This document shows positions 48,500 through 56,538 of a stretch of 64,000 bases of DNA, piece after piece (position 1 is the first letter of the stretch; every line of letters begins with the position of its first letter). Position numbers and translations under genes: made by a program. The DNA is taken from the NCBI GenBank assembly GCA_031359995.1, contig JANMAT010000213.1:52286-116285 (forward strand), read 5' to 3'. Source of the DNA: JANMAT01 sp031359995 (lineage in GTDB: Bacteria; Actinomycetota; Acidimicrobiia; Acidimicrobiales; Ilumatobacteraceae). Below the pieces are notes generated by a model. The model had not been told where the DNA came from and did no database searches. It saw only the letters and a list, made by a program, of their open reading frames with translations.

Positions 48500-49666
48500 T
48501 CAGCCGACCGTGATCTTGGCCAGCTGAGCCAGCGCCTTGTCGGCGATCGACTTGGGCAGCGGGGCGTAGTCGAGGTCGGGCAGCAGCTTCTGACCGTCGG
48601 TGATCAGGTAGGTCAGGTACGCCTTCAGGGCATCGGCCTTGGCCTTGTCGGTCTGCTTGGCGTACACGATGATGAACGTCTGGGCCGTGATCGGGTAGGC
48701 CTTCTCGCCGTCGGGGTTGGTGCCCTGGAAGATCAGGTTGTCGGCGACGGTGACGCCCTCACCGGCGGCCGAGGCGGCCTCGGCGGAGGGCTCCACGTAC
48801 TTGCCGGCCTTGTTCTTGATGGCGGCGAACTTCAGCTTGGCCGCCACCGCGTCCGACAGGTCGACGTAGCCGATGGCACCGGCGGTGGCCGTGATGGCCT
48901 GGGCGACACCGGCGTTGCCGTTGCCGGCCTGGGTGTCGGCCGGCCACTCCACGGTCGAGCCGCTCTTGAGCGTCCACGTGGTGGGCGCCGCCTTCACCAG
49001 GTACTCGGTGAAGTTCTGCGTGGTGCCCGAGCCGTCGGAGCGGTGGGCCACGGTGATGGCCGAGTCGGGCAGCTTGGCGCTGGGGTTGTCGGCGGCGATG
49101 GCCGCGTCGTTCCACTTGGTGATCTGGCGCTGGAAGATCTTGGCGATCGTGTCGGCCGACAGCTGGAGCTTGTCGACGCCGTCCAGGTTGTAGGACAGGG
49201 TGATCGGGCCCATGAGGACGGGGAAGTACAGGACGTCGCCGCCCTTGTTCTTGGCCAGGTCGGCTTCCTTGTAGGGCGAGTCCGAACCGGCGAAGTCGAC
49301 GAGCTGGTCGGCCAGGTCCTGGCGACCCTTGCCCGAGCCACCGCCGGCGTAGTTGATGGTGACGCCCTTGTTCTTGTCGCTGAACGCCTTGGCCGCCTCT
49401 TCCTGGTAGGCCTTCGAGAACGTCGAGCCGCTGGCGTTCAGGGTGGCGCTCAGCTTGGCCACGGGGGCAGCCGTGGTGGCGGCCGCCGAGCTGGCCGTGG
49501 TGGACGAGCCACCGGCCGTGGTGGGCGCGGCCGACGAGGCGGCGCTGGAGGCCTTGGTGGTGGTCGCGCCGTCGCCCGACGACGAGGACGACGAGCTGCC
49601 ACAGGCGGCCAGCACCAGGGCCAGGAGGCCGCCGACGATGGCGGTGCGGGAGGTAGTGCGCTTCAC
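48500..49666 (-). CDS. pstS: Phosphate-binding lipoprotein PstS
   Basis: Extracytoplasmic receptor of the Pst importer, 388 residues. The lipobox is GGLLALVLAACGSS, so Cys near residue 21 is lipidated; a Ser run and Thr/Ala linker follow. The mature domain starts LSATLNASGSTFSKAYQEEA, with the phosphate contacts in GSTF, GSGKGRQDL (residues near 120), FAGSDSPYKEAD and RSDGSGTTQNFTEYL. The start GTG-AAG-CGC is preceded by AAGGAG 11 nt upstream; an earlier GTG at 49681 overlaps that site. Preceded by GTTCACC repeats, so expected to be the main phosphate-starvation gene. Confidence 0.96.
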   Translation of the reverse strand: MKRTTSRTAIVGGLLALVLAACGSSSSSSSGDGATTTKASSAASSAAPTTAGGSSTTASSAAATTAAPVAKLSATLNASGSTFSKAYQEEAAKAFSDKNKGVTINYAGGGSGKGRQDLADQLVDFAGSDSPYKEADLAKNKGGDVLYFPVLMGPITLSYNLDGVDKLQLSADTIAKIFQRQITKWNDAAIAADNPSAKLPDSAITVAHRSDGSGTTQNFTEYLVKAAPTTWTLKSGSTVEWPADTQAGNGNAGVAQAITATAGAIGYVDLSDAVAAKLKFAAIKNKAGKYVEPSAEAASAAGEGVTVADNLIFQGTNPDGEKAYPITAQTFIIVYAKQTDKAKADALKAYLTYLITDGQKLLPDLDYAPLPKSIADKALAQLAKITVG

Positions 49667-49704
49667 GGGTGTTGCCACTCCTTGGGTTGGGTCTTCGTTC
49701 ACGA

Positions 49705-49710
49705 ACGGTA
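49705..49710 (-). promoter_or_regulatory. -10 element of the pstS promoter
   Basis: TACCGT on the minus strand lies 21 nt downstream of the GTTCACC repeats, so the repeats fall where an activator would contact polymerase near -35. A small dyad CGTTC-AC-GAACG (49696-49707) overlaps the start region. Confidence 0.45.
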
Positions 49711-49731
49711 CGGATGCCCGGTGTCGCTCAA

Positions 49732-49759
49732 GGATGAACGAGGTGAACGAGAGGTGAAC
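49732..49759 (-). promoter_or_regulatory. PHO box upstream of pstS
   Basis: On the coding (minus) strand the sequence is GTTCACC, then GTTCACC 11 nt later, then a third unit GTTCATC 9 nt after that. Direct GTTCACC repeats with an 11-nt period are the established PhoP binding motif of Streptomyces. The response regulator at the end of this operon is the likely binder. Confidence 0.75.
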
Positions 49760-49850
49760 GGGCCGGGAACCTTTGGTCGCGGCCCTGGTCAGGGGCTCGC
49801 GCCCGCTGTTCACCCGCCGGCCACCCGGCGTGCGCCCGCCCGGGTGGCGG

Positions 49851-50288
49851 TCAGCTCAGGCGTTCCAGGGCGGCCAGCACGGTGACGCGCTCGGTGGCGT
49901 AGTGGAGCAGCTCCATCGCCTCGCCCGGCGTCACCCAGCGCAGCTCGTCGACCTCGTCGTTGGGCGCGAAGGCCCCGCCGACGACGGTCATCGTCCAGTA
50001 CCGGACCTCCTTGGCCCGGCCCTTGTGATCCTCGTACGCGGTGGGCGGCAGCTCCTCGCCGAGGGCGCACTGGAACCCCGCCTCTTCGTGCACCTCGCGG
50101 AGCGCGCAGGCCGCCATCGACGCGTCGGCGCGCTCGAGCTTGCCCTTGGGCAGCGACCAGTCCTGCCGATGGGGACGGTGGACGACGACGATCTCCACCC
50201 CACCTCCGGCCCGTGGGCGCCACACCACCCCGCCGGCGGCCAGCACCTCGGGCGGCCGGCCCGGTCCCGCCGACGCGCGCTCAGCCAC
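49851..50288 (-). CDS. Nudix hydrolase (MutT/diadenosine-polyphosphatase-like)
   Basis: Hydrolase of nucleoside diphosphate derivatives, 145 residues. LAAGGVVWRPRAGGGVEIVVVHRP is the first sheet and WSLPKGKLERADASMAACAL followed by REVHEEAGF is the Nudix box; it has one more residue than the G-x5-E-x7-RE consensus and Asp where the first Glu should be, while REVHEEAG is intact. SLPKGKL suggests an Ap4A- or polyphosphate-type substrate. The GTG start overlaps the ppk stop by 8 bp, so it is co-expressed with ppk and likely part of the phosphate regulon. Confidence 0.82.
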   Translation of the reverse strand: MAERASAGPGRPPEVLAAGGVVWRPRAGGGVEIVVVHRPHRQDWSLPKGKLERADASMAACALREVHEEAGFQCALGEELPPTAYEDHKGRAKEVRYWTMTVVGGAFAPNDEVDELRWVTPGEAMELLHYATERVTVLAALERLS

Positions 50289-52371
50289 GTTCGTGGGTGC
50301 GACCCACCTGGGGCCGGACCGAGCTGTACAGGTACTCCTGGCTCGACGCCGCCACCGGGGGCCGCCGACGCCGCCAACGGCCGGTCGGCTCCAGCTCCCA
50401 CCCCGGCGCATCGTCGGCCCAGCTGGCCGCCAGCACCTGATCGAGCCGGGCCCGCTGGGCGGGATCTTCCACCGACACCAGGATCTCGACGCGACGGTCG
50501 AGGTTGCGGGGCATCAGGTCGGCCGAGCCGATGAAGTACGCCGGGCGCCCGGTGCCGTTGCCGTTGGCGAAGCGGTAGATGCGGCTGTGCTCCAGGAAGC
50601 GCCCGAGGATGGAGCGCACCTCGACGTGGTCGCTCATGCCGGGTACGCCGGGTCGCAGGCAGCAGATGCCGCGCGCGATGAGCTGGATGCGAGCGCCCTT
50701 GCCGCTGGCGTCGTACATGGCCTCCACCAGCTCGGGGTCGGCCAGCGCGTTCACCTTGCACACCACGAGGCCGGCGGCGCCGTGGGCGCCCTCGTTGGCG
50801 ATGAGCTCCACCAGCCGCGGCCGCAGGTTGCGGGGCGCGTCGAGCAGGCGGTCGTAGGTGTGCTCGCGCGAGTAGCCGGTCAGGTGGTTGAACAGCGCGG
50901 CGAGATCGTCGCCCAGGTCGGGGTCGGCCGACATGAGGCCGAGGTCCTCGTACAGGCGCGCCGTGGAGGAGTTGTAGTTGCCGGTGCCCACGTGCACGTA
51001 GCGGCGCAGGCCGTCTTCCTCTTCGCGCACGATGAGCACGCACTTGGCGTGCGTCTTCAAGCCGACCAGCCCGTACATCACGTGCACCCCGGCCTGCTCC
51101 AGCCGCTTGGCCCACGTGATGTTGGCCTCCTCGTCGAAGCGGGCCTTCAACTCCACCAGGGCCACGACCTGCTTGCGCCGCTCGGCGGCGTGGATGAGCG
51201 AACGGGCGATCGGGCTATCGGGCGACGTGCGGTACAGCGTGACCTTGATGGTGAGCACGCGCGGGTCCGTGGACGCCTGGCGGATGAGCTCCTCGACGCT
51301 GTCGGCGAACGACTCGTACGGGTGGTGCACCAGCACGTCGCGCTCGCGGATCACCGAGAAGATGCTGCGCCCGTTCTCGGCTGCCTCGGCCAGGCGCGGG
51401 GGCGTGATCGGCGGCCACGGTTGGTCCTTCAGGTCGGGCCGGTCGATGCCGAGCAGCTGGAAGAAGCCGGTGAGGTCGAGCGGTGCCCGGTGGAACGACA
51501 CGTCCTCGGCGTCGAGGTCGAGCTCTTCCAGCAGCAGCTGCACGAGGTCGACCGACATGCGCTCGTCGATCTCCAACCGCACGGCCCGCCCGAAGCGCCG
51601 CCGCCGCAGCTCCATCTCGACCGCGGCGAGCAGGTCGTCGGCCTCGTCCTCCTCGAGCGACAGGTCGGCGTTGCGGGTCACGCGGAACGGTCGGTGCTCC
51701 ACGATCTCCATGCCCACGAAGAGGGTTTCGAGCTTCGCCGCGATGATCTCCTCGAGCCGCACCCACCCATCGCCGTCGGCCAGGGCCACCAGCCGGGGCA
51801 GCGACTCGGGCACCTTCACCCGGGCGAAGCGCCGCTCCCCCGTCTCGGGGTCGCGCACGGCCACGGCCAGGTTGAGCGACAGGTTCGAGATGTAGGGAAA
51901 CGGGTGGGCGGGGTCGACGGCGAGGGGCGTGAGCACCGGGAAGACGCGAGCGTCGAACCACTCGCTCAGCTGTTTGGCGTGGTCGCCGTCGAGGTCGTCC
52001 CACGCCAGGATGCGGATGCCGGCGGTGGCCAGTGACGGCAGCAGCATGGCGCTGGCCAGATCGTCCTGCCGACGCACCAGGTTGCCGACGCGATCGGCGA
52101 TGGCCAGCAGCTGCTGGCCCGGGGTGCGCCCGTCGGGTCCGCGCGACGACACGCCGGCGGCCACCTGATCGTGGAGGGCAGCCACCCGCACCTGGAAGAA
52201 CTCGTCGAGGTTGGACGAGAAGATGGCGCAGAACTTCACCCGTTCGAGCAGGGGCAGCGAGGCGTCCTCGGCCAGTTCGAGGACGCGCGCGTTGAAGTCG
52301 AGCCAGGACAGCTCCCGGTTGATGAACCGATCGTCGCGGGCGTCACCCGCGATCACCGTGCCCAGGTCCAC
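50281..52371 (-). CDS. ppk: Polyphosphate kinase 1
   Basis: Reversible synthesis of polyphosphate from ATP, 696 residues, the normal length. NRELSWLDFNARVLELAED near residue 17 is the N domain; VRVAALHDQVAAGVSSR and HPFPYISNLSLNLAV follow; the catalytic phospholipase-D-like part has RFDEEANITWAKRLEQAGVHVMYG and the phosphorylated His in KTHAKCVLIVR near 430, then TGNYNSSTARLYEDLGL. The GTG start is set by TACGAT 6 nt upstream, and the PHO box lies 47 bp upstream of it; the longer frame would run through both. Polyphosphate would buffer phosphate imported by Pst. Confidence 0.96.
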   Translation of the reverse strand: MDLGTVIAGDARDDRFINRELSWLDFNARVLELAEDASLPLLERVKFCAIFSSNLDEFFQVRVAALHDQVAAGVSSRGPDGRTPGQQLLAIADRVGNLVRRQDDLASAMLLPSLATAGIRILAWDDLDGDHAKQLSEWFDARVFPVLTPLAVDPAHPFPYISNLSLNLAVAVRDPETGERRFARVKVPESLPRLVALADGDGWVRLEEIIAAKLETLFVGMEIVEHRPFRVTRNADLSLEEDEADDLLAAVEMELRRRRFGRAVRLEIDERMSVDLVQLLLEELDLDAEDVSFHRAPLDLTGFFQLLGIDRPDLKDQPWPPITPPRLAEAAENGRSIFSVIRERDVLVHHPYESFADSVEELIRQASTDPRVLTIKVTLYRTSPDSPIARSLIHAAERRKQVVALVELKARFDEEANITWAKRLEQAGVHVMYGLVGLKTHAKCVLIVREEEDGLRRYVHVGTGNYNSSTARLYEDLGLMSADPDLGDDLAALFNHLTGYSREHTYDRLLDAPRNLRPRLVELIANEGAHGAAGLVVCKVNALADPELVEAMYDASGKGARIQLIARGICCLRPGVPGMSDHVEVRSILGRFLEHSRIYRFANGNGTGRPAYFIGSADLMPRNLDRRVEILVSVEDPAQRARLDQVLAASWADDAPGWELEPTGRWRRRRPPVAASSQEYLYSSVRPQVGRTHERG

Positions 52372-52377
52372 CGCCCG

Positions 52378-52383
52378 ATCGTA
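52378..52383 (-). promoter_or_regulatory. -10 element for ppk (leaderless)
   Basis: TACGAT on the minus strand lies 6 nt before the ppk GTG. It supports the shorter start. Confidence 0.5.
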
Positions 52384-52417
52384 CCGAACTGGCCGCGTGG
52401 CCGGTGGGGCAACATCC

Positions 52418-52435
52418 GGTGAACGCCGGGTGAAC
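52418..52435 (-). promoter_or_regulatory. PHO box upstream of ppk
   Basis: Two exact GTTCACC units on the coding strand with an 11-nt period (52418-52424 and 52429-52435 as GGTGAAC on the plus strand). The match to the pstS box places ppk and the downstream Nudix gene in the same regulon. Confidence 0.72.
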
Positions 52436-52457
52436 GAGGGCACCCGGGGCGCCCTCG

Positions 52458-52489
52458 GGGTCAGTCGGCTTCGGGGTCAGTCGGCTTCG
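52458..52489. repeat. Tandem 16-bp duplication at the end of a small gene
   Basis: GGGGTCAGTCGGCTTC occurs twice head to tail. Each copy contains the TGA of the small gene in its frame, so the duplication added a second stop without changing the protein except for its last residues. Confidence 0.7.
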
Positions 52490-52743
52490 GGAAGCCCGAG
52501 GTCCCACTCGAGCAGGATGCCCTCGCGCTCGGCGTCACGGACGATGCGCTCGCGGTTGCGGCGGAACTGGGGGTCGTCACGCGGCAGGAGCACGAGGCGA
52601 GCCAACGCGCGCGCCCGGAACTCCTCGAGCACCGTGCGGTCACCGAAGTCGCTGTCGAGCTCCCAGTGGGGCGACACGGAGCCCAGGTACACCATGCGGG
52701 CATGGGCACGGGGTGCGGGGGCCTCGGGGGCGACGTTCGACAT
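52477..52743 (-). CDS. Small conserved-looking hypothetical protein
   Basis: An 88-residue protein with no recognised family. MVYLGSVSPHWELDSDFGDRTVLEEFRARAL is followed by a basic, helical stretch (DDPQFRRNRERIVRDAEREGI) and the acidic end EWDLGLPEAD. Composition is that of a soluble folded protein. AGGAG lies 6 nt before the ATG. It is upstream of ppk on the same strand but separated by the ppk promoter and PHO box, so it is probably a separate unit. Function unknown. Confidence 0.65.
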   Translation of the reverse strand: MSNVAPEAPAPRAHARMVYLGSVSPHWELDSDFGDRTVLEEFRARALARLVLLPRDDPQFRRNRERIVRDAEREGILLEWDLGLPEAD

Positions 52744-52811
52744 GACAGCTCCTGGCGGTACGACGGCCCGACCCAGCTCGGCTCGGGACGATCGAGTCTA
52801 GCGGGTGCCGT

Positions 52812-54122
52812 TCAATTGGCCGCCCGGGAGCCCAGCGTGGCGGTGACCGTGCGGGTCTGGCCGTCGCGCTGCACCTCGATGGTGAGCTCGTCGCCCGGCT
52901 TGCGGGCCTGGATCGCCTTGCGCACATCATCCTTCGACGTCGCCGGCGCGCCCTCGATGGCTACGATCACGTCGCCGGCGCGCAGGCCCGCGGTCTGGGC
53001 CGGGGAGCCGTTTCCCACCCCGACGATGATCGCGCCGCTCGTCACCCCGGTCACGCCGAGCTGCTCGGCGGTGGTGGGGTCGAGCTCGTCGGGGTTCAAC
53101 GACTGCACGCCCAGGTAGGCGATGGCCGCCGCGCTGCCACCGCTCTTGAGGTCCTCGATGACGGGCTTCACGGCGTCGATCTCGATGGCGAAGCCGAGGT
53201 TGTTGGTGTTCTCGATGCCGGCCGAGTTGATGCCGACCACCTCGCCCTGCATGTCCACCAGCGGGCCACCCGAGTTGCCGTGGTTGATGGCGGCGTCGGT
53301 CTGCAGCAGGTTCTCGAGCTGGATCTCGCCGTTGTCGAGCGAGCGCCCCTTGGCCGACACGATCCCGCGCGTCACCGTGGGCGAGTCGCCCAGGTCGAGC
53401 GCATTGCCGATGGCGATGACGTCGTCTCCCACGTTCAGCGCCGCCGACGACCCGAGCACCGCCGGCGTGAGCCCGGACGCGCTGCGGATGCGGATGAGGG
53501 CGATGTCCGGCGACGACGCCGACCCGACGAGGTCGGCGTCCTGGGTGGTGCCGTCGGCGTACTTCACGGCGATCGTGGTCGCGCCCCGCACCACGTGGGC
53601 GTTGGTGAGCACGAGCCCGTCGGCCGAGATGACCACGCCCGATCCGGCGGCCGACCGGCCCCGACCGAGCTCGACCTCGATGGCCACGACGCTGGGCCCC
53701 ACCTTGGCCAGGATCTGCCCGGCGCTCAGCGTCGCGCCGGGCGCGGCCGGCGTGGTCAGCGTGGTCCGCGCCGCGCCGCCGGCGTCGTGCTCGGCGAGCT
53801 TCACCGTGGTGAAGGCCACCGCGGTGGCCACCAGAGCTCCGACGACGCCCCCGGCGATCGCCGCCCGCCACGTGCCCCGAGGGGCGCGCCGCCCCGCCGG
53901 CGGCCCGGGCAGGGTCGGCGGTGCCGGAACGCCGACGCCCCGCAGCGGCGCCACGGTGGGCACGCCCCAGGGCTCGGTCACCGGAGCACCAAGTTTCGGG
54001 CCGGTACCCCTGGGCGAAAGGGGCCGCTCGATGGGGTCATGCGATGATTCGCCCACGCTCAGTGATGGATCGAGCGCAGGGCTGGGAATGAAGGTCCAAG
54101 GATTGTCACTCATCGTGGTCAT
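52812..54122 (-). CDS. HtrA/DegP-type serine protease with PDZ domain
   Basis: Envelope quality-control protease of 436 residues. A Pro-rich cytoplasmic N-terminus (about 85 residues), one membrane helix (AIAGGVVGALVATAVAFTTVKLA), a trypsin-like domain with His in LVLTNAHVVRGA, Asp in ASSPDIALIRI and Ser in INHGNSGGPLVDMQG, and a C-terminal PDZ domain (SGAIIVGVGNGSPAQTAGLRAGDVIVAIEG). The triad is intact, so it should be active outside the membrane. I take the ATG at 54122; ATG at 54113 is also possible. It sits with the ECF sigma and anti-sigma genes as in the sigE-rseA-htrA locus of Mycobacterium, here with a WhiB gene between. Confidence 0.92.
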   Translation of the reverse strand: MTTMSDNPWTFIPSPALDPSLSVGESSHDPIERPLSPRGTGPKLGAPVTEPWGVPTVAPLRGVGVPAPPTLPGPPAGRRAPRGTWRAAIAGGVVGALVATAVAFTTVKLAEHDAGGAARTTLTTPAAPGATLSAGQILAKVGPSVVAIEVELGRGRSAAGSGVVISADGLVLTNAHVVRGATTIAVKYADGTTQDADLVGSASSPDIALIRIRSASGLTPAVLGSSAALNVGDDVIAIGNALDLGDSPTVTRGIVSAKGRSLDNGEIQLENLLQTDAAINHGNSGGPLVDMQGEVVGINSAGIENTNNLGFAIEIDAVKPVIEDLKSGGSAAAIAYLGVQSLNPDELDPTTAEQLGVTGVTSGAIIVGVGNGSPAQTAGLRAGDVIVAIEGAPATSKDDVRKAIQARKPGDELTIEVQRDGQTRTVTATLGSRAAN

Positions 54123-54317
54123 CGGCGGTCTCGTGGAAGGCTCGTGGTGGGTAGGCACGACGAGATGAGCCTCGTCGATGGAAGATGCGGTGGCTAGGGT
54201 GTTCTCGCTTCGGGGAACCAAACGCTCGGCTCGAGCGTCAAGTTCCCTGACCGCGACCGATTCGGGAACTGACAGCGGGCGGAGAACGCTGAACGTTCGC
54301 ACCGAAGGAGCCCCCCA
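54123..54317. other. Divergent intergenic region (htrA / whiB)
   Basis: A 195-bp region between two divergent genes, less GC-rich than its surroundings around 54180-54300. It must hold both promoters. AAGGAG lies 8 nt before the whiB ATG. I see GAACG repeats (GAACG at 54287 and 54293, TTCGC/GTTCG nearby) but no clear operator. No gene. Confidence 0.4.
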
Positions 54318-54575
54318 ATGAACGAAGAGTCGAGCGAAGCCACCTGGATGGCGGCGGGCCACTGCCGCAACCATCCACCCGCGACGTTCTTCCCCAGCGA
54401 TGGCGTCGGCGTCGACCGAGCCCGCAAGATCTGCGGCACCTGCCCCAGCCTCGAGCCCTGCCTCGAGTACGCGCTCGGGAACCGCATCGATCACGGGGTG
54501 TGGGGTGGCACGTCCGAGCGCGAGCGCCGCCGCATCCTGAAGCGTCGTCGTCTCACGCTTCTCACCGCTCGCTGA
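54318..54575 (+). CDS. WhiB-like [4Fe-4S] regulator (short form)
   Basis: Actinobacterial Wbl protein of 85 residues. Cluster ligands are Cys16, Cys39, Cys42 and Cys48 (C-x22-C-x2-C-x5-C). The turn motif GVWGGTSERERRR follows, then a basic DNA-binding tail (KRRRLTLL). WhiB proteins bind region 4 of the principal sigma factor and respond to redox or NO. AAGGAG precedes the ATG. It lies between htrA and the anti-sigma gene on the opposite strand, within an envelope-stress locus; a role in that response is inference. Confidence 0.92.
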   Translation: MNEESSEATWMAAGHCRNHPPATFFPSDGVGVDRARKICGTCPSLEPCLEYALGNRIDHGVWGGTSERERRRILKRRRLTLLTAR

Positions 54576-54590
54576 GTGACCTCCGGGCCG

Positions 54591-55439
54591 CTACCCGAGT
54601 CCGAACGCATCGAGCAGGCCGCGGGCGGCGGCGTCGATGCGGGCGCCCAACGACGGCTCGGGCACCTCGGCGTCCGCCTCCTGCGCCAGGGTCTGCTCCT
54701 CCGAGCCGTGCGGGACCACCAGCACGATCACCACACCGGGGCGCTGCACCAGGATCACGTCCACGTCGGCGGCCGCGACCCGCCATGCCGGCATGGCGTT
54801 CACCGCCACCGGCTCCGCGTCGACCGGGAGGGCCGACACGTCGAGCTCACCGGGCTGGACGAACATCGACAGCATGCGCTCACCGTCGCGGTAGAGCAGC
54901 TGCTGGCGTCCGCCGACGGTGACAGATCCCAGGTAGCGGTTGCGGGCCAGGGTGCGAGGCGCCGACGAGCGGGCGCTGTCGTCGGCACCGCCGGTGCCCC
55001 CGCCGAGGGCGAGCGGCGACGACAGCACCGAGGCGTGGGCGCTCACCAGGTCACCGATGGCCGGCCGCACGGTCTGGGCGCCGGTCACGCGCGCCACGGC
55101 GACCACGCCGAGCCACACGGCGGCCGCCGCCACCAGGTTGGCCACGGCGAAGCCGGTGCGCCGCGGTGCCCGCGCCCGTGCCCGTGGCCCGTGGGCCAGC
55201 ACCTTGGCGTAGAACTCCGGCGGCGGCAGCACGAGAGGCAGGGTGCGCACGAGGATGCGCACGGTGGTTTCGGCGGCCAGCGCCTGCCGGCAGGGCCCGC
55301 AGGCGCCGAGGTGCCGCTCGACGACGGCGATCTCATCGACCGTGGCGTCGCCGTCGAGGTAGGCGGTGAGGAGGTCCTCGGGATGCTCGGGCGGCACAGG
55401 TGCCGGCCACCGACCCTGGTGCGGGGCGTCGGTGGTCAT
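54591..55439 (-). CDS. Zinc-finger anti-sigma factor
   Basis: Membrane-bound inhibitor of the adjacent ECF sigma factor, 282 residues. The N-terminal anti-sigma domain holds DLLTAYLDGDATVDEIAVVERHLGACGPCRQAL, with the H-x3-C-x2-C zinc site near residues 43-50. One membrane helix (NLVAAAAVWLGVVAVARV, near 100-120) leads to an outer domain of about 150 residues (RYLGSVTVGGRQQLLYRDGERMLSMFVQPG). Its ATG overlaps the sigma stop by 4 bp. Release of the sigma factor by redox change or cleavage is typical of the family. Confidence 0.9.
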   Translation of the reverse strand: MTTDAPHQGRWPAPVPPEHPEDLLTAYLDGDATVDEIAVVERHLGACGPCRQALAAETTVRILVRTLPLVLPPPEFYAKVLAHGPRARARAPRRTGFAVANLVAAAAVWLGVVAVARVTGAQTVRPAIGDLVSAHASVLSSPLALGGGTGGADDSARSSAPRTLARNRYLGSVTVGGRQQLLYRDGERMLSMFVQPGELDVSALPVDAEPVAVNAMPAWRVAAADVDVILVQRPGVVIVLVVPHGSEEQTLAQEADAEVPEPSLGARIDAAARGLLDAFGLG

Positions 55440-55993
55440 GAGAGCTTGCTCCGCAGCAGAGCCCGGCCCCGGTGGATGCGGCTGCGCACGGTGCCGGGCG
55501 GGATCCCGAGTGCATCGGCGATCTCGGCGTAGTCCAGGCCGACCACGTCACACAGCACCACGACGGCGCGGAAGTCGGGCGGGAGCGACCGGATGGCGTC
55601 CTGCACGTCGTCGGGGAGCTTGGCCTGGGCCAGGGCGACCTCGGGGTCGGCATCGACCGCGAGGGATCGCTCGGTGAAGACCGGCACGAGCTCGACCGGG
55701 CGCCGTCGGCGGCGCCGGACGTCGTCCAGAAAGGCGTTCGTGGTGATCCGGCTCAACCAACCCTCCAACGATCCGGGCTCGTAGGTGGCCAGGCCCCGCT
55801 GCACGCGGAGCAAGACCTCCTGGACCAGGTCCTGGGCGTCCTGGTGATCGCCGGTCAACCGGTACGCGACCGTGTAGATGAACCGCCCGTGATCACGGGC
55901 GATCTGTTCCCACGTCGGACGCAGCGGTGTCGGGCGATCTGCCGGTTGAACGTCGGCGGGCCCGTGCCGGTTCCCGGGCGTCGGCCCGGTCAC
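55436..55993 (-). CDS. ECF sigma factor (SigE-like)
   Basis: Extracytoplasmic-function sigma factor of 185 residues. Region 2 is FIYTVAYRLTGDHQDAQDLVQEVLLRVQRGLATYEPGSLEGWLSRITTNAFLDDVRR; region 4 is LPPDFRAVVVLCDVVGLDYAEIADALGIPPGTVRSRIHRGRALLR. No region 1 or 3. Position before a ZAS-type anti-sigma gene and htrA resembles mycobacterial SigE, the envelope-stress sigma. The start is GTG 9 bp after the tatA stop, so all three may be one transcript. Target promoters cannot be read here. Confidence 0.94.
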   Translation of the reverse strand: MTGPTPGNRHGPADVQPADRPTPLRPTWEQIARDHGRFIYTVAYRLTGDHQDAQDLVQEVLLRVQRGLATYEPGSLEGWLSRITTNAFLDDVRRRRRRPVELVPVFTERSLAVDADPEVALAQAKLPDDVQDAIRSLPPDFRAVVVLCDVVGLDYAEIADALGIPPGTVRSRIHRGRALLRSKLS

Positions 55994-56002
55994 GGACGCG
56001 GG

Positions 56003-56188
56003 CTACTTGCTCTTGGGCGCGTCCGTGGCGTCGTCGTCCTTCTCGCCCTCGGCGAGACCCTTCTTGAACTCCTTCTGGGCCTGGCCGATGGACTTGGCCA
56101 GCTTGGGGAGTTGGGAACCGCCGAACAAGAGGACGATGACCAGGACGACAATCCCGATCTCGGCCGGACTGTCGAGAAACGCGAGCAT
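56003..56188 (-). CDS. tatA: Twin-arginine translocase subunit TatA/TatE
   Basis: Small membrane protein of 61 residues that forms the pore of the Tat export system for folded proteins. One N-terminal helix (IGIVVLVIVLLFGGSQLPKL, with the FG hinge) is followed by an amphipathic helix (AKSIGQAQKEFKKGLAEG) and an acidic tail. The short tail favours TatA over TatB. In Mycobacterium tuberculosis a tat gene also lies by sigE-rseA-htrA. TAGCCT lies 6 nt before the ATG. Confidence 0.92.
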   Translation of the reverse strand: MLAFLDSPAEIGIVVLVIVLLFGGSQLPKLAKSIGQAQKEFKKGLAEGEKDDDATDAPKSK

Positions 56189-56194
56189 GTGGTC

Positions 56195-56200
56195 AGGCTA
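56195..56200 (-). promoter_or_regulatory. -10 element for tatA and the sigma operon (leaderless)
   Basis: TAGCCT on the minus strand ends 6 nt before the tatA ATG. Confidence 0.5.
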
Positions 56201-56265
56201 GCACCGGGGACCCCGAACGGTAAGGGCGCCAGCCCCTCAGTCACCGCCGCATGGTCAGGTGTTGG

Positions 56266-56538
56266 TCAAGCGCTCACCGAGCGCCGCAGGCCGAGGGCCC
56301 GCTGGCGACGGATGCGCCGACGCTCGCGCTCGGACAGGCCGCCCCAGATGCCGAACTTCTCGCCGTTGGCCAGCGCGTACTCGAGGCACTGCTCGCGCAC
56401 GACGCAGCCGCGACACACTTCCTTGGCCTCGCGGGTGGACGCCCCACGCTCCGGGAAGAAGAGGTCGGGATCGACGCCCAGGCAGTTCGCGTAGTCCTGC
56501 CAGCCGCGCTCTTCGGTCTCGCTCGTCATCGCTCGCAT
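56266..56538 (-). CDS. WhiB2/WhmD-like [4Fe-4S] regulator
   Basis: Wbl protein of 90 residues with Cys19, Cys42, Cys45 and Cys51. DLFFPERGASTREAKEVCRGC and FGIWGGLSERERRRIRRQR are close to the WhiB/WhmD subgroup, which controls septation and development. AAGGAGG lies 8 nt before the ATG. Unlike many neighbours it has a long leader (about 150 nt from the promoter inferred at 56695-56724), so regulation after transcription is possible. A 22-bp palindrome overlaps the presumed transcription start. Confidence 0.94.
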   Translation of the reverse strand: MRAMTSETEERGWQDYANCLGVDPDLFFPERGASTREAKEVCRGCVVREQCLEYALANGEKFGIWGGLSERERRRIRRQRALGLRRSVSA

